Source of the DNA: Klebsiella quasivariicola
GTDB lineage: Bacteria; Pseudomonadota; Gammaproteobacteria; Enterobacterales; Enterobacteriaceae
NCBI RefSeq assembly: GCF_002269255.1
Contig: NZ_CP022823.1
Location: 5,456,001 to 5,520,000 of the forward strand
Direction of reading: 5' to 3'
Length of the DNA stretch: 64,000 bases
Part shown: positions 47,279 to 55,622 of the stretch, piece after piece
Numbering within the stretch: the stretch's first letter is position 1
Layout: every line of letters begins with the position of its first letter
Program-made: the position numbers and the translations under genes
Notes under the pieces: model-generated
What the model saw: only the letters and a program-made list of their open reading frames with translations
Database searches by the model: none
Told to the model about the DNA's origin: nothing

Positions 47279-48271
47279 TTACAGCAGCGCGGAAACGCTT
47301 TCGCGAACCTGCGCCGGCCAGACACCACACTGCACCTGGCCGATATGATCAAGCTGCAGCAGCAGCATCGTCAAACGTGACTGGCCAATGCCGCCGCCGA
47401 TAGTCTGCGGCATCTCACCACGCAACAGCGCCTGGTGCCACTCCAGTTTCAGGCGATCTTCATCAGCAGTCAGCGCCAGCTGACGTTTCAGCGCTTCGGC
47501 GTCAACGCGGATCCCCATTGAAGAGATCTCAAACGCATCCTCCAGCACCGGGTTCCACACCAGGATATCGCCGTTCAGACCGGCAAAACCTTCAGCAACC
47601 TCTGTACTCCAGTCATCATAATCCGGCGCACGGACGTCGTGGCGCTTGCCATCAGACAGTTTTCCACCGATACCGATTAAGAAGACGGCGCCCAGCTCTT
47701 TGGCAATCGCCCGCTCGCGGCCTTTAGCATCGAGCTCCGGATAGCGGCTCAGCAGCTCCTGGCTGTGAACAAAATGGATCTGTTCCGGCAGGAACGGCGT
47801 CAGGCCAAACTCCTGGCTGACCGCCAGCTCGGTGGCTTTGATCCCGGCGTAGATCGCCTCGACGGTTGCCTTCAGGGTGCCAACGTGGCGCTCTTCATCC
47901 CCCATCACGCGCTCCCAGTCCCACTGGTCAACATACACGGAATGGATCGGCGTCAGACGGTCTTCATCGGGGCGAAGGGCCTTCATGTGCGTGTACAGCC
48001 CTTCGCCCGCGCTGAAGTCGTGTTGTCCCAGGGTTTGACGCTTCCACTTCGCCAGCGAATGAACCACTTCGAACTGAGCGTCGGGCAGTGTTTTCACTTT
48101 TACCTGAACCGCTTTTTCGCTGCCGGACAAGTTATCCTGCGTCCCGTCCCCCACGCGGCTTAAGATTGGCGCCTGGACTTCAATCAGGCCAAGCTTCTCT
48201 TCCAGCTGACGGGAAAAGTGGGATTTAACGAAACTGATCTGGCGTTGTTTTGCGATATATGCGGTTTTCAT
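47279..48271 (-). CDS. asnA: Aspartate-ammonia ligase
   Basis: AsnA makes asparagine from aspartate, ammonia and ATP. It is a 330-residue class-II-synthetase-like enzyme. Motif 2-like residues are in DWERVMGDEERHVGTLK, and the C-terminal ATP site is GGGIGQSRLTMLLL. ATG 48271 has AGGAG 8 bases upstream and gives the E. coli length. It is divergent from its activator asnC. Confidence 0.97.
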   Translation of the reverse strand: MKTAYIAKQRQISFVKSHFSRQLEEKLGLIEVQAPILSRVGDGTQDNLSGSEKAVQVKVKTLPDAQFEVVHSLAKWKRQTLGQHDFSAGEGLYTHMKALRPDEDRLTPIHSVYVDQWDWERVMGDEERHVGTLKATVEAIYAGIKATELAVSQEFGLTPFLPEQIHFVHSQELLSRYPELDAKGRERAIAKELGAVFLIGIGGKLSDGKRHDVRAPDYDDWSTEVAEGFAGLNGDILVWNPVLEDAFEISSMGIRVDAEALKRQLALTADEDRLKLEWHQALLRGEMPQTIGGGIGQSRLTMLLLQLDHIGQVQCGVWPAQVRESVSALL

Positions 48272-48422
48272 TTTTATGACTCCTGCGTCCTGTTGCCATT
48301 GATTAAGCAACAAAACAGGCCACCAATACAATAATCAATCAATAAAAAGCCACATCGACTTTTAATTCATCAAAATAAGGCGCTAAAATAGTAAGAACCC
48401 TCAAACTTCATAAGAAAAAGAT

Positions 48423-48881
48423 ATGGAAAATTATCAGATCGACAATCTGGACCGCGGCATTCTCGATGCGCTGATGGCCAACGCCCGTACTGCCTATGCG
48501 GAACTGGCCAAACAGTTCAGCGTCAGCCCGGGCACCATTCACGTACGCGTCGAAAAGATGAAGCAGGCGGGCATCATTACGGGGGCGCGCATTGACGTCA
48601 GCCCCAAGCAGCTGGGCTATGACGTCGGCTGTTTTATCGGCATTATCCTCAAGAGCGCCAAAGACTATCCTTCTGCCCTTGCCCGTCTGGAAAGTCTGGA
48701 GGAGGTGACCGAGGCTTACTACACCACCGGCCATTACAGCATCTTTATTAAGGTAATGTGTAAATCCATCGATGCCCTGCAGCAGGTACTTATCAACAAG
48801 ATCCAAACAATCGATGAAATTCAGTCCACCGAAACCCTGATCGTGTTGCAGAACCCGATCATGCGCACCATCAAGCCCTGA
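48423..48881 (+). CDS. asnC: Lrp-family regulator AsnC
   Basis: AsnC activates asnA when asparagine is low and represses itself. It has 152 residues: an N-terminal HTH (ARTAYAELAKQFSVSPGTIHVRVEKMK, about 18-44) and a C-terminal RAM effector domain. It is divergent from asnA across 151 bases that should hold the AsnC sites. Confidence 0.97.
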   Translation: MENYQIDNLDRGILDALMANARTAYAELAKQFSVSPGTIHVRVEKMKQAGIITGARIDVSPKQLGYDVGCFIGIILKSAKDYPSALARLESLEEVTEAYYTTGHYSIFIKVMCKSIDALQQVLINKIQTIDEIQSTETLIVLQNPIMRTIKP

Positions 48882-48902
48882 TCGCTTTTTTTAATCCCAC
48901 AT

Positions 48903-48942
48903 TTTTCCACAGGTAGATCCCAGCTCGCTCACAGCGTACAAT
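48903..48942 (+). promoter_or_regulatory. mioC promoter with DnaA-box-like site
   Basis: TTTTCCACA (48903-48911) is one base off the DnaA box consensus. A TACAAT -10 box (48937-48942) follows, 39 bases before mioC. In E. coli DnaA represses the mioC promoter, which transcribes into oriC. Confidence 0.55.
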
Positions 48943-48980
48943 ACGCCACTCTGAACAGTTGAGCGGGCGATCAGCGATCT

Positions 48981-49421
48981 ATGGCAGACATTACACTTAT
49001 CAGCGGCAGCACCCTGGGCAGTGCGGAATATGTAGCAGAACATCTGGCGGAAAAGCTGGAAGAAGCGGGCTACAGCACTGACATCCAGCACGGTCCGCTG
49101 GTGGACGATCTGCAGGCGCAAGGGATCTGGTTAGTGATCTCTTCCACCCATGGCGCCGGGGATATTCCCGACAACCTGGTTCCCTTCTACGACGCGCTGC
49201 AGGAGAAGCAGGCCGATCTCTCCGCCGTGCGCTTTGGCGCCATCGGCATCGGCAGCCGCGAATACGACACCTTTTGCGGCGCGATCGATAAATTAGAAGC
49301 CGCGCTGAAGGACTGCGGGGCAAAACAGATCGGTGAGACGCTGAAGATCAACGTTCTGGAACACGAAATTCCGGAGGATCCGGCGGAAATCTGGCTGGGA
49401 TCCTGGAAAAATTTGCTCTGA
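48981..49421 (+). CDS. mioC: Flavodoxin-like protein MioC
   Basis: MioC is a 146-residue FMN-binding protein reported to support biotin synthase in vitro. The phosphate-binding loop is SGSTLGSAEYVAEHL (about 8-22), and the FMN-contacting loop is SSTHGAGDIPDNL (about 54). It points rightward into oriC, so its transcription crosses the origin. Confidence 0.96.
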   Translation: MADITLISGSTLGSAEYVAEHLAEKLEEAGYSTDIQHGPLVDDLQAQGIWLVISSTHGAGDIPDNLVPFYDALQEKQADLSAVRFGAIGIGSREYDTFCGAIDKLEAALKDCGAKQIGETLKINVLEHEIPEDPAEIWLGSWKNLL

Positions 49422-49440
49422 GAATTGTAAAGATCGTCCG

Positions 49441-49712
49441 ATCTTCTGTGGATAACCATGCTTAAAAGCTTGGATCAACCGGTAGTTATCCAAAGAATAA
49501 CCGTAGTATGGTTTTTGTGCTGTGCATAACCCTTCATTCTGATCCCAGCTTATACGGACCAGGATCACCGATCATTCACAGATAGTGATCCTTCTTAAGC
49601 TTTTGATCTTACTTCGCGGATCCGACTTATCCACAAAGAGAGTCGATCCTAATAAGAGATCACAATAGAACAGATCTCTATATAAAGATCTTCTTTTTAA
49701 TACTCAGGATCC
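49441..49712. other. oriC: Chromosomal replication origin oriC
   Basis: The region between mioC and mnmG has the enterobacterial origin plan in reverse orientation. DnaA boxes: R4 TGTGGATAA (49447-49455), R3 TTATCCAAA (49486-49494), R2 TGTGCATAA (49521-49529), R1 TTATCCACA (49627-49635). Three AT-rich 13-mers follow: right 49649-49661, middle 49664-49676, left 49678-49690, each carrying GATC. From 49431 to 49712 there are about 14 GATC sites for Dam/SeqA. The span from R4 to the left 13-mer is 244 bases, close to the E. coli minimal origin. Confidence 0.97.
49649..49690. other. DNA unwinding element (three 13-mers)
   Basis: On the minus strand the three repeats read GATCTTTATATAG, GATCTGTTCTATT and GATCTCTTATTAG. 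The last two equal the E. coli M and R 13-mers; the first differs in its 3' half but stays AT-only after GATC. DnaA-ATP opens the duplex here. Confidence 0.9.
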
Positions 49713-49802
49713 CGGAGTCTTTCTCGAAAGCCTAAAGTTGAGTAGAATCCACGGCCCGGGCTTCAATCCATTTTCATACCGCTTTATGCGAGGCAGACCA
49801 CC

Positions 49803-51692
49803 ATGTTTTATCAGGATCCTTTTGACGTCATTATCATTGGCGGGGGTCATGCAGGCACTGAGGCCGCAATGGCCGCAGCGCGTATGGGTCAACAGACCCT
49901 GCTTTTGACACACAATATCGACACGCTGGGGCAGATGAGCTGCAACCCGGCGATTGGCGGCATTGGGAAAGGACACCTGGTAAAAGAAGTGGACGCGCTC
50001 GGCGGTCTGATGGCCAAAGCGATCGATCAGGCGGGTATTCAGTTTAGGATACTAAACGCCAGCAAAGGGCCCGCAGTGCGCGCCACACGCGCCCAGGCTG
50101 ACCGCGTGCTATATCGCCAGGCAGTGCGTACTGCACTGGAGAACCAGCCTAATCTGATGATCTTCCAGCAGGCGGTGGAAGATCTGATTGTCGAAAACGA
50201 TCGTGTTGTGGGCGCCGTCACCCAGATGGGCCTCAAATTCCGTGCAAAAGCAGTGGTACTGACCGTCGGGACCTTCCTTGATGGTAAAATTCATATTGGT
50301 CTGGATAACTACAGCGGCGGCCGTGCTGGCGATCCGCCGTCTATCCCGCTGTCTCGTCGTCTGCGTGAATTGCCGCTGCGCGTAAGCCGCCTGAAAACCG
50401 GTACGCCGCCGCGTATTGACGCGCGCACCATTGATTTCAGCGTACTGGCGCAACAGCACGGCGATAATCCTATGCCGGTCTTCTCGTTTATGGGATCTGC
50501 GGATCAACACCCGCGCCAGGTGCCGTGTTACATCACGCACACCAATGAGAAAACCCATGATGTGATCCGCAATAACCTCGATCGCAGCCCCATGTACGCC
50601 GGGGTGATCGAAGGGATCGGCCCACGCTACTGCCCGTCGATCGAAGACAAAGTCATGCGCTTTGCCGATCGCAATCAGCACCAAATCTTCCTTGAACCGG
50701 AAGGCCTGACTTCAAACGAAATTTATCCGAACGGTATCTCCACCAGCCTGCCGTTTGATGTGCAAATGCAAATCGTCCGCTCGATGCAGGGGATGGAGAA
50801 CGCACGGATCGTCCGTCCTGGCTACGCCATTGAGTACGATTTCTTCGACCCGCGCGATCTGAAGCCGACGCTTGAGAGTAAATTCATTCAGGGTCTGTTC
50901 TTTGCCGGACAGATCAACGGTACCACCGGTTATGAAGAAGCGGCTGCTCAGGGTCTGCTGGCTGGTCTTAACGCCGCCCGCTTCTCTGCGGAAAAAGAGG
51001 GCTGGGCGCCGCGTCGCGATCAGGCTTACCTCGGCGTGCTGGTGGACGACCTGTGTACTCTGGGTACCAAAGAACCGTACCGCATGTTCACCTCGCGTGC
51101 CGAATATCGTCTGATGTTGCGTGAAGACAACGCCGACCTGCGTCTGACCGAAAAAGGTCGCGAGCTGGGTCTGGTGGATGACGAACGCTGGGCGCGCTAT
51201 AACGAGAAGCTGGAAAGCATTGAACGTGAACGTCAGCGTCTGAAATCCACCTGGGTGAACCCGCAGGCAGAAAGCGCCGCCGAAGTGAACGTTCACCTGA
51301 CCGCGCCGTTGTCGCGTGAAGCCAGCGGTGAAGATCTGCTGCGCCGTCCGGAAATGACCTATGAGCAGCTGGTTCGTCTTTCGCCGTTCGCGCCGGGTCT
51401 GCAGGATCAGCAGGCGGCTGAACAGGTTGAGATCCAGGTGAAATATGAAGGTTATATCGCGCGCCAGCAGGATGAGATCGAGAAACAGCAGCGCAACGAG
51501 AACACTTTACTGCCGGCTACGCTCGACTATCGCCAGGTTACCGGGTTGTCAAACGAGGTGATCGCCAAACTGAACGACCATAAACCGTCGTCGATAGGGC
51601 AGGCGTCACGTATTTCCGGGATCACCCCGGCAGCGATCTCTATTTTGCTGGTTTGGCTGAAAAAGCAGGGCATGCTGCGCCGCAGCGCCTGA
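49803..51692 (+). CDS. mnmG: tRNA uridine-5-carboxymethylaminomethyl modification enzyme MnmG
   Basis: MnmG (GidA), with MnmE, adds the cmnm5 group to U34 of several tRNAs using FAD, folate and glycine. It has 629 residues. The FAD-binding Rossmann motif is IIIGGGHAGTEAAMAAARMG (about 10-29). Conserved CNPAIGGIGKG (about 47) and the C-terminal MnmE-binding helical domain follow. It starts just right of oriC; its transcription away from the origin is known to help initiation. Confidence 0.98.
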   Translation: MFYQDPFDVIIIGGGHAGTEAAMAAARMGQQTLLLTHNIDTLGQMSCNPAIGGIGKGHLVKEVDALGGLMAKAIDQAGIQFRILNASKGPAVRATRAQADRVLYRQAVRTALENQPNLMIFQQAVEDLIVENDRVVGAVTQMGLKFRAKAVVLTVGTFLDGKIHIGLDNYSGGRAGDPPSIPLSRRLRELPLRVSRLKTGTPPRIDARTIDFSVLAQQHGDNPMPVFSFMGSADQHPRQVPCYITHTNEKTHDVIRNNLDRSPMYAGVIEGIGPRYCPSIEDKVMRFADRNQHQIFLEPEGLTSNEIYPNGISTSLPFDVQMQIVRSMQGMENARIVRPGYAIEYDFFDPRDLKPTLESKFIQGLFFAGQINGTTGYEEAAAQGLLAGLNAARFSAEKEGWAPRRDQAYLGVLVDDLCTLGTKEPYRMFTSRAEYRLMLREDNADLRLTEKGRELGLVDDERWARYNEKLESIERERQRLKSTWVNPQAESAAEVNVHLTAPLSREASGEDLLRRPEMTYEQLVRLSPFAPGLQDQQAAEQVEIQVKYEGYIARQQDEIEKQQRNENTLLPATLDYRQVTGLSNEVIAKLNDHKPSSIGQASRISGITPAAISILLVWLKKQGMLRRSA

Positions 51693-51755
51693 TTGCGGTA
51701 GCCTGCCAGCGCTGATTTCCCAGTTGCATAATCGGCGTTCGCCTTTATCATTCAT

Positions 51756-51784
51756 AGCCCGGTAAGCGTTAGCGCCTCCGGGCT
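51756..51784. repeat. REP unit between mnmG and rsmG
   Basis: AGCCCGG ... CCGGGCT arms enclose GTAAGCGTTAGCGCCT, the REP/PU consensus form. It is on the mnmG-rsmG transcript 3' of mnmG. Confidence 0.75.
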
Positions 51785-51808
51785 CATTATTTTTTGAAGG
51801 GATTTACC

Positions 51809-52432
51809 GTGCTCAACAAACTTTCTCGTCTGCTGGATGAAGCGGGTATTTCGCTCACCGATCACCAGAAAAATCAGCTGGTGGCTTACGTCGGGCTGCT
51901 CGATAAGTGGAACAAGGCCTATAACCTGACTTCCGTTCGCGATCCGAATGAGATGTTAGTGCGTCACATCCTCGACAGCATCATCGTGGCGCCTTACCTG
52001 CAGGGCTCGCGCTTTATCGATGTTGGGACCGGACCGGGGCTTCCTGGCATTCCGCTGGCCATCGTGCGCCCGGAGTCGCATTTCACCCTGCTGGACAGTC
52101 TCGGCAAGCGTGTGCGCTTCCTGCGCCAGGTACAGCATGAGCTTAAGCTGGCTAACGTCACCCCGGTGCAGAGCCGCGTGGAAGCCTTCCCCGCCGAGCC
52201 GCCGTTTGACGGTGTGATAAGCCGCGCTTTCGCGTCGCTCAATGATATGGTGAGCTGGTGCCACCATCTGCCGGCAGAGAACGGTCATTTTTATGCGCTC
52301 AAAGGGTTAGCGCAAAAAGAAGAGATGGAAAATCTGCCGGAAGGGTATGCCATTGCCGAGGTGATCGCGCTGCATGTTCCTCAGCTGGAAGGGGAGCGAC
52401 ACCTGGTGGTGATTACGCCAAAATCGCGTTAA
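51809..52432 (+). CDS. rsmG: 16S rRNA m7G527 methyltransferase RsmG
   Basis: RsmG (GidB) methylates G527 of 16S rRNA; its loss gives low-level streptomycin resistance. It has 207 residues. The SAM motif is FIDVGTGPGLPGIPLAI (about 68-84), and ISRAFASL is near 138. I chose GTG 51809 (then LNKLSRLL), with GAAGGGA 6 bases upstream, to fit E. coli length; the in-frame TTG at 51794 overlaps that ribosome site. Confidence 0.95.
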   Translation: MLNKLSRLLDEAGISLTDHQKNQLVAYVGLLDKWNKAYNLTSVRDPNEMLVRHILDSIIVAPYLQGSRFIDVGTGPGLPGIPLAIVRPESHFTLLDSLGKRVRFLRQVQHELKLANVTPVQSRVEAFPAEPPFDGVISRAFASLNDMVSWCHHLPAENGHFYALKGLAQKEEMENLPEGYAIAEVIALHVPQLEGERHLVVITPKSR

Positions 52433-53048
52433 TTTTTATCAAAAAATGTGGAAAAAATGTGGCCCAAGCATGTTACAAAAATAAAAGTCACTCCCTGATA
52501 TTATCGGGCTGCATTTAACCTTGTTTTTACTATGGCTTTTCTTGCGGTTAACTTTAGCTAAGTGATTCACTGACAAAATAGTCAACTTTGAAAATATCAG
52601 GGTGCTAAAAATCGACAATGATGAGCAGCATAGTGATGTTAAATTATTATTATAAATGTCAATAAAAGGTTTTTATTGTATGTGGGGTTGTTTTAGATAA
52701 TGTCCTCACTTTTTATCTTGAATATCAAAAACATGAAAAATAGTGTTTTATGTCCTTGATTCATTAAAGGGCGCTTGAAATGTTTATTATGTGATCTAAT
52801 GCACGCTTTAATTGCCGTGTTTCCACGTTATTTGCAGTTTTGTATGACCGCTCACAGAACGCTGAAATGCGCGGAAAGTTGGCCGTTGGAAAATAATTAA
52901 ACATTTATTCACTATTTTGCTACTTATTGTTTGAAATCACGGGGCGTCACCGTATAATTTGTCCGCTTTTTGATGCTTGACTCTTCGTCTTAAAGGACGT
53001 TTTATACGACACGCGACATACCTCAAAGGGAGCAGGAGTAAAAACGTG
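52433..53048. other. rsmG-atpI intergenic region
   Basis: These 616 bases are strongly AT-rich and hold no convincing gene. The only clear element is the atp promoter near the right end. A similar-length gap exists here in E. coli. Confidence 0.6.
52931..52958 (+). promoter_or_regulatory. Main atp operon promoter
   Basis: TTGAAA, 16 bases, TATAAT, matching the E. coli atp promoter sequence around it (TCACGGGGCGTCACCG spacer is nearly the same). Transcription should begin near 52965, 84 bases before atpI. Confidence 0.88.
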
Positions 53049-53429
53049 ATGTCAGTGTCGCTCTTGAGTCGAAACGTTGCTCGCAAGCTTCTGTTTATTC
53101 AGTTACTGGCCGTAATAGCAAGTGGACTGCTGTTCAGCCTCAAAGACCCCTTCTGGGGCATTTCCGCAATATGCGGCGGTTTGGCAGTGGTTTTGCCAAA
53201 CCTGATGTTTATGATTTTTGCCTGGCGTCATCAGGCGCATACACCAGCAAAAGGCCGTGTGGCCTGGACCTTCGCCTTCGGTGAAGCCTTCAAGGTGTTG
53301 CTAACCTTCGCCCTTCTGGCGATGGCGCTGGCCGTTTTAAAAGTGGTATTTTTGCCGCTGATCGTGACGTGGGTTTTGGTGCTGGTGGTACAAGTTCTGG
53401 CGCCAGCTGTAATCAACAACAAAGGGTAA
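53049..53429 (+). CDS. atpI: ATP synthase accessory protein AtpI
   Basis: AtpI is a 126-residue membrane protein that helps c-ring assembly or Mg2+ supply, dispensable in E. coli. It has four hydrophobic segments (LLFIQLLAVIASGLLF; GISAICGGLAVVLPNLMFMIF; VLLTFALLAMALAVL; LPLIVTWVLVLVVQVLAPAV). ATG 53049 matches the E. coli start; a GTG one codon earlier is 8 bases from AGGAG and could also be used. It is first in the atp operon. Confidence 0.94.
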   Translation: MSVSLLSRNVARKLLFIQLLAVIASGLLFSLKDPFWGISAICGGLAVVLPNLMFMIFAWRHQAHTPAKGRVAWTFAFGEAFKVLLTFALLAMALAVLKVVFLPLIVTWVLVLVVQVLAPAVINNKG

Positions 53430-53437
53430 AAGGCATC

Positions 53438-54253
53438 ATGGCTTCAGAAAATATGACGCCGCAGGAATACATAGGTCATCATCTGAACAACCTTCAGATT
53501 GACCTGCGTACTTTCTCGCTGGTGGATCCGCACAACCCCCCGGCCACCTTCTGGACGCTCAACATTGACTCCATGTTTTTCTCGGTGGTTCTCGGTCTGC
53601 TGTTCCTGGCCATGTTCCGTAGCGTTGCCAAAAAAGCAACCAGCGGTGTACCAGGGAAATTCCAAACCTTCATTGAGATGATCATCGGCTTCGTCCATGG
53701 CAGCGTCAAAGACATGTACCATGGCAAGAGCAAGGTCATCGCGCCGCTGGCGCTTACTGTGTTCGTCTGGGTCTTCCTGATGAACCTGATGGACCTGCTG
53801 CCAATCGACCTGATTCCTTACATCGGCGAACACATTTTCGGCCTGCCTGCACTGCGCGTGGTTCCGTCTGCTGACGTGAACATCACCCTGTCGATGGCGC
53901 TTGGCGTGTTCATCCTGATTATTTTCTACAGCATCAAAATGAAAGGCGTAGGTGGGTTCGTTAAAGAACTGACCATGCAGCCGTTCAATCACTGGGCGTT
54001 CATTCCTGTCAACTTAATCCTTGAAGGGGTAAGCCTGCTGTCCAAACCGGTTTCTCTCGGTCTGCGACTGTTCGGCAACATGTATGCCGGTGAGCTGATT
54101 TTCATTCTGATTGCTGGTCTGTTGCCGTGGTGGTCACAGTGGGTTCTGAATGTGCCTTGGGCCATTTTCCACATCCTGATTATTACGCTGCAAGCCTTCA
54201 TCTTCATGGTTCTGACGATTGTCTATCTGTCGATGGCATCTGAAGAGCATTGA
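53438..54253 (+). CDS. atpB: ATP synthase subunit a
   Basis: Subunit a forms the proton half-channels beside the c-ring. It has 271 residues and five to six membrane helices. The essential arginine is in SLGLRLFGNMYAGELI (about 210), with conserved polar partners in HILIITLQAFIFMVL. ATG 53438 follows AAAAGG, 8 bases after atpI; a longer frame into atpI is rejected. Confidence 0.98.
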   Translation: MASENMTPQEYIGHHLNNLQIDLRTFSLVDPHNPPATFWTLNIDSMFFSVVLGLLFLAMFRSVAKKATSGVPGKFQTFIEMIIGFVHGSVKDMYHGKSKVIAPLALTVFVWVFLMNLMDLLPIDLIPYIGEHIFGLPALRVVPSADVNITLSMALGVFILIIFYSIKMKGVGGFVKELTMQPFNHWAFIPVNLILEGVSLLSKPVSLGLRLFGNMYAGELIFILIAGLLPWWSQWVLNVPWAIFHILIITLQAFIFMVLTIVYLSMASEEH

Positions 54254-54270
54254 TTTTTACCAACACTACT

Positions 54271-54301
54271 ACGTTTTAACTGAAACAAACTGGAGACTGT
54301 C
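54271..54301 (+). promoter_or_regulatory. atpE translation enhancer
   Basis: The U-rich leader TTTTAACTGAAACAAACTGG and GGAG precede atpE. It equals the E. coli element that gives roughly ten c subunits per complex by boosting translation. Confidence 0.8.
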
Positions 54302-54541
<240 letters not shown>

Positions 54542-54591
54542 TAAGTTGTTAGAAACCTAAGCCACAGAGTTAATTAAAGAGGTATTGTGCT

Positions 54592-55062
54592 GTGAACATG
54601 AACGCAACAATCCTCGGCCAGGCCATCGCGTTTGTTATCTTCGTATGGTTCTGCATGAAGTATGTATGGCCGCCTTTAATGGCTGCCATCGAAAAACGCC
54701 AGAAAGAGATTTCTGACGGTTTAGCTTCTGCAGAACGCGCTAAGAAAGATTTGGACCTTGCACAGGCCAACGCGACCGACCAGCTGAAAAAAGCGAAAGC
54801 GGAAGCCCAGGTTATCATTGAGCAGGCGAACAAGCGCCGCTCTCAGATCCTGGACGAAGCTAAAGCTGAAGCAGAACAGGAACGCACCAAAATCGTTGCA
54901 CAAGCGCAGGCTGAAATTGATGCTGAGCGTAAACGTGCTCGCGAGGAGCTGCGTAAGCAGGTCGCTATCCTGGCTGTTGCTGGCGCCGAGAAGATCATCG
55001 AACGTTCCGTGGATGAAGCTGCTAACAGCGACATCGTGGATAAACTTGTCGCTGAACTGTAA
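54592..55062 (+). CDS. atpF: ATP synthase subunit b
   Basis: Two b subunits form the peripheral stalk. It has 156 residues: one N-terminal membrane helix (ATILGQAIAFVIFVWFCMKYVW) and a long charged coiled coil with alanine-rich heptads. It starts with GTG 54592 as in E. coli; the preceding AAAGAGG fits better than the ATG two codons later. Confidence 0.98.
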   Translation: MNMNATILGQAIAFVIFVWFCMKYVWPPLMAAIEKRQKEISDGLASAERAKKDLDLAQANATDQLKKAKAEAQVIIEQANKRRSQILDEAKAEAEQERTKIVAQAQAEIDAERKRAREELRKQVAILAVAGAEKIIERSVDEAANSDIVDKLVAEL

Positions 55063-55076
55063 GGAGGGAGGGGCTG

Positions 55077-55610
55077 ATGTCTGAATTTGTAACGGTAGCT
55101 CGCCCCTACGCCAAAGCAGCTTTTGACTTTGCCGTCGAACACAACAGTGTTGAACGCTGGCAGGATATGCTGGCGTTTGCCGCCGAAGTGACCAAAAACG
55201 ACCAAATGGCAGAACTTCTCTCCGGTGCTTTGGCGCCGGAAACGCTCTCAGAAGCGTTTATCGCTATCTGCGGCGAGCAGCTCGACGAAAACGGCCAGAA
55301 CCTGATTAAGGTGATGGCGGAAAATAATCGTCTGAAGGTGCTCCCGGACGTTCTTGAGCAATTCATTCACCTGCGCGCGGCCAGCGAGGCCATCGCAGAG
55401 GTAGACGTAATATCTGCCAACCAACTGAGTGATGAACAGCTTGCCAGGATCGTCAGCGCGATGGAAAAACGTCTGTCTCGCAAAGTTAAGCTGAATTGCA
55501 AAATCGATAAGTCTGTAATGGCAGGTATTATCATCCGTGCGGGTGATATGGTCATTGATGGCAGCGTACGCGGCCGTCTTGAGCGCCTTGCAGACGTCTT
55601 GCAGTCTTAA
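55077..55610 (+). CDS. atpH: ATP synthase subunit delta
   Basis: Delta links the F1 head to the b-stalk. It has 177 residues with an N-terminal helical domain (VARPYAKAAFDFAVE) and the C-terminal signature GDMVIDGSVRGRLERL. It is 14 bases after atpF with GGAGGG before the ATG. Confidence 0.98.
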   Translation: MSEFVTVARPYAKAAFDFAVEHNSVERWQDMLAFAAEVTKNDQMAELLSGALAPETLSEAFIAICGEQLDENGQNLIKVMAENNRLKVLPDVLEQFIHLRAASEAIAEVDVISANQLSDEQLARIVSAMEKRLSRKVKLNCKIDKSVMAGIIIRAGDMVIDGSVRGRLERLADVLQS

Positions 55611-55622
55611 GGGGACTGGAGC

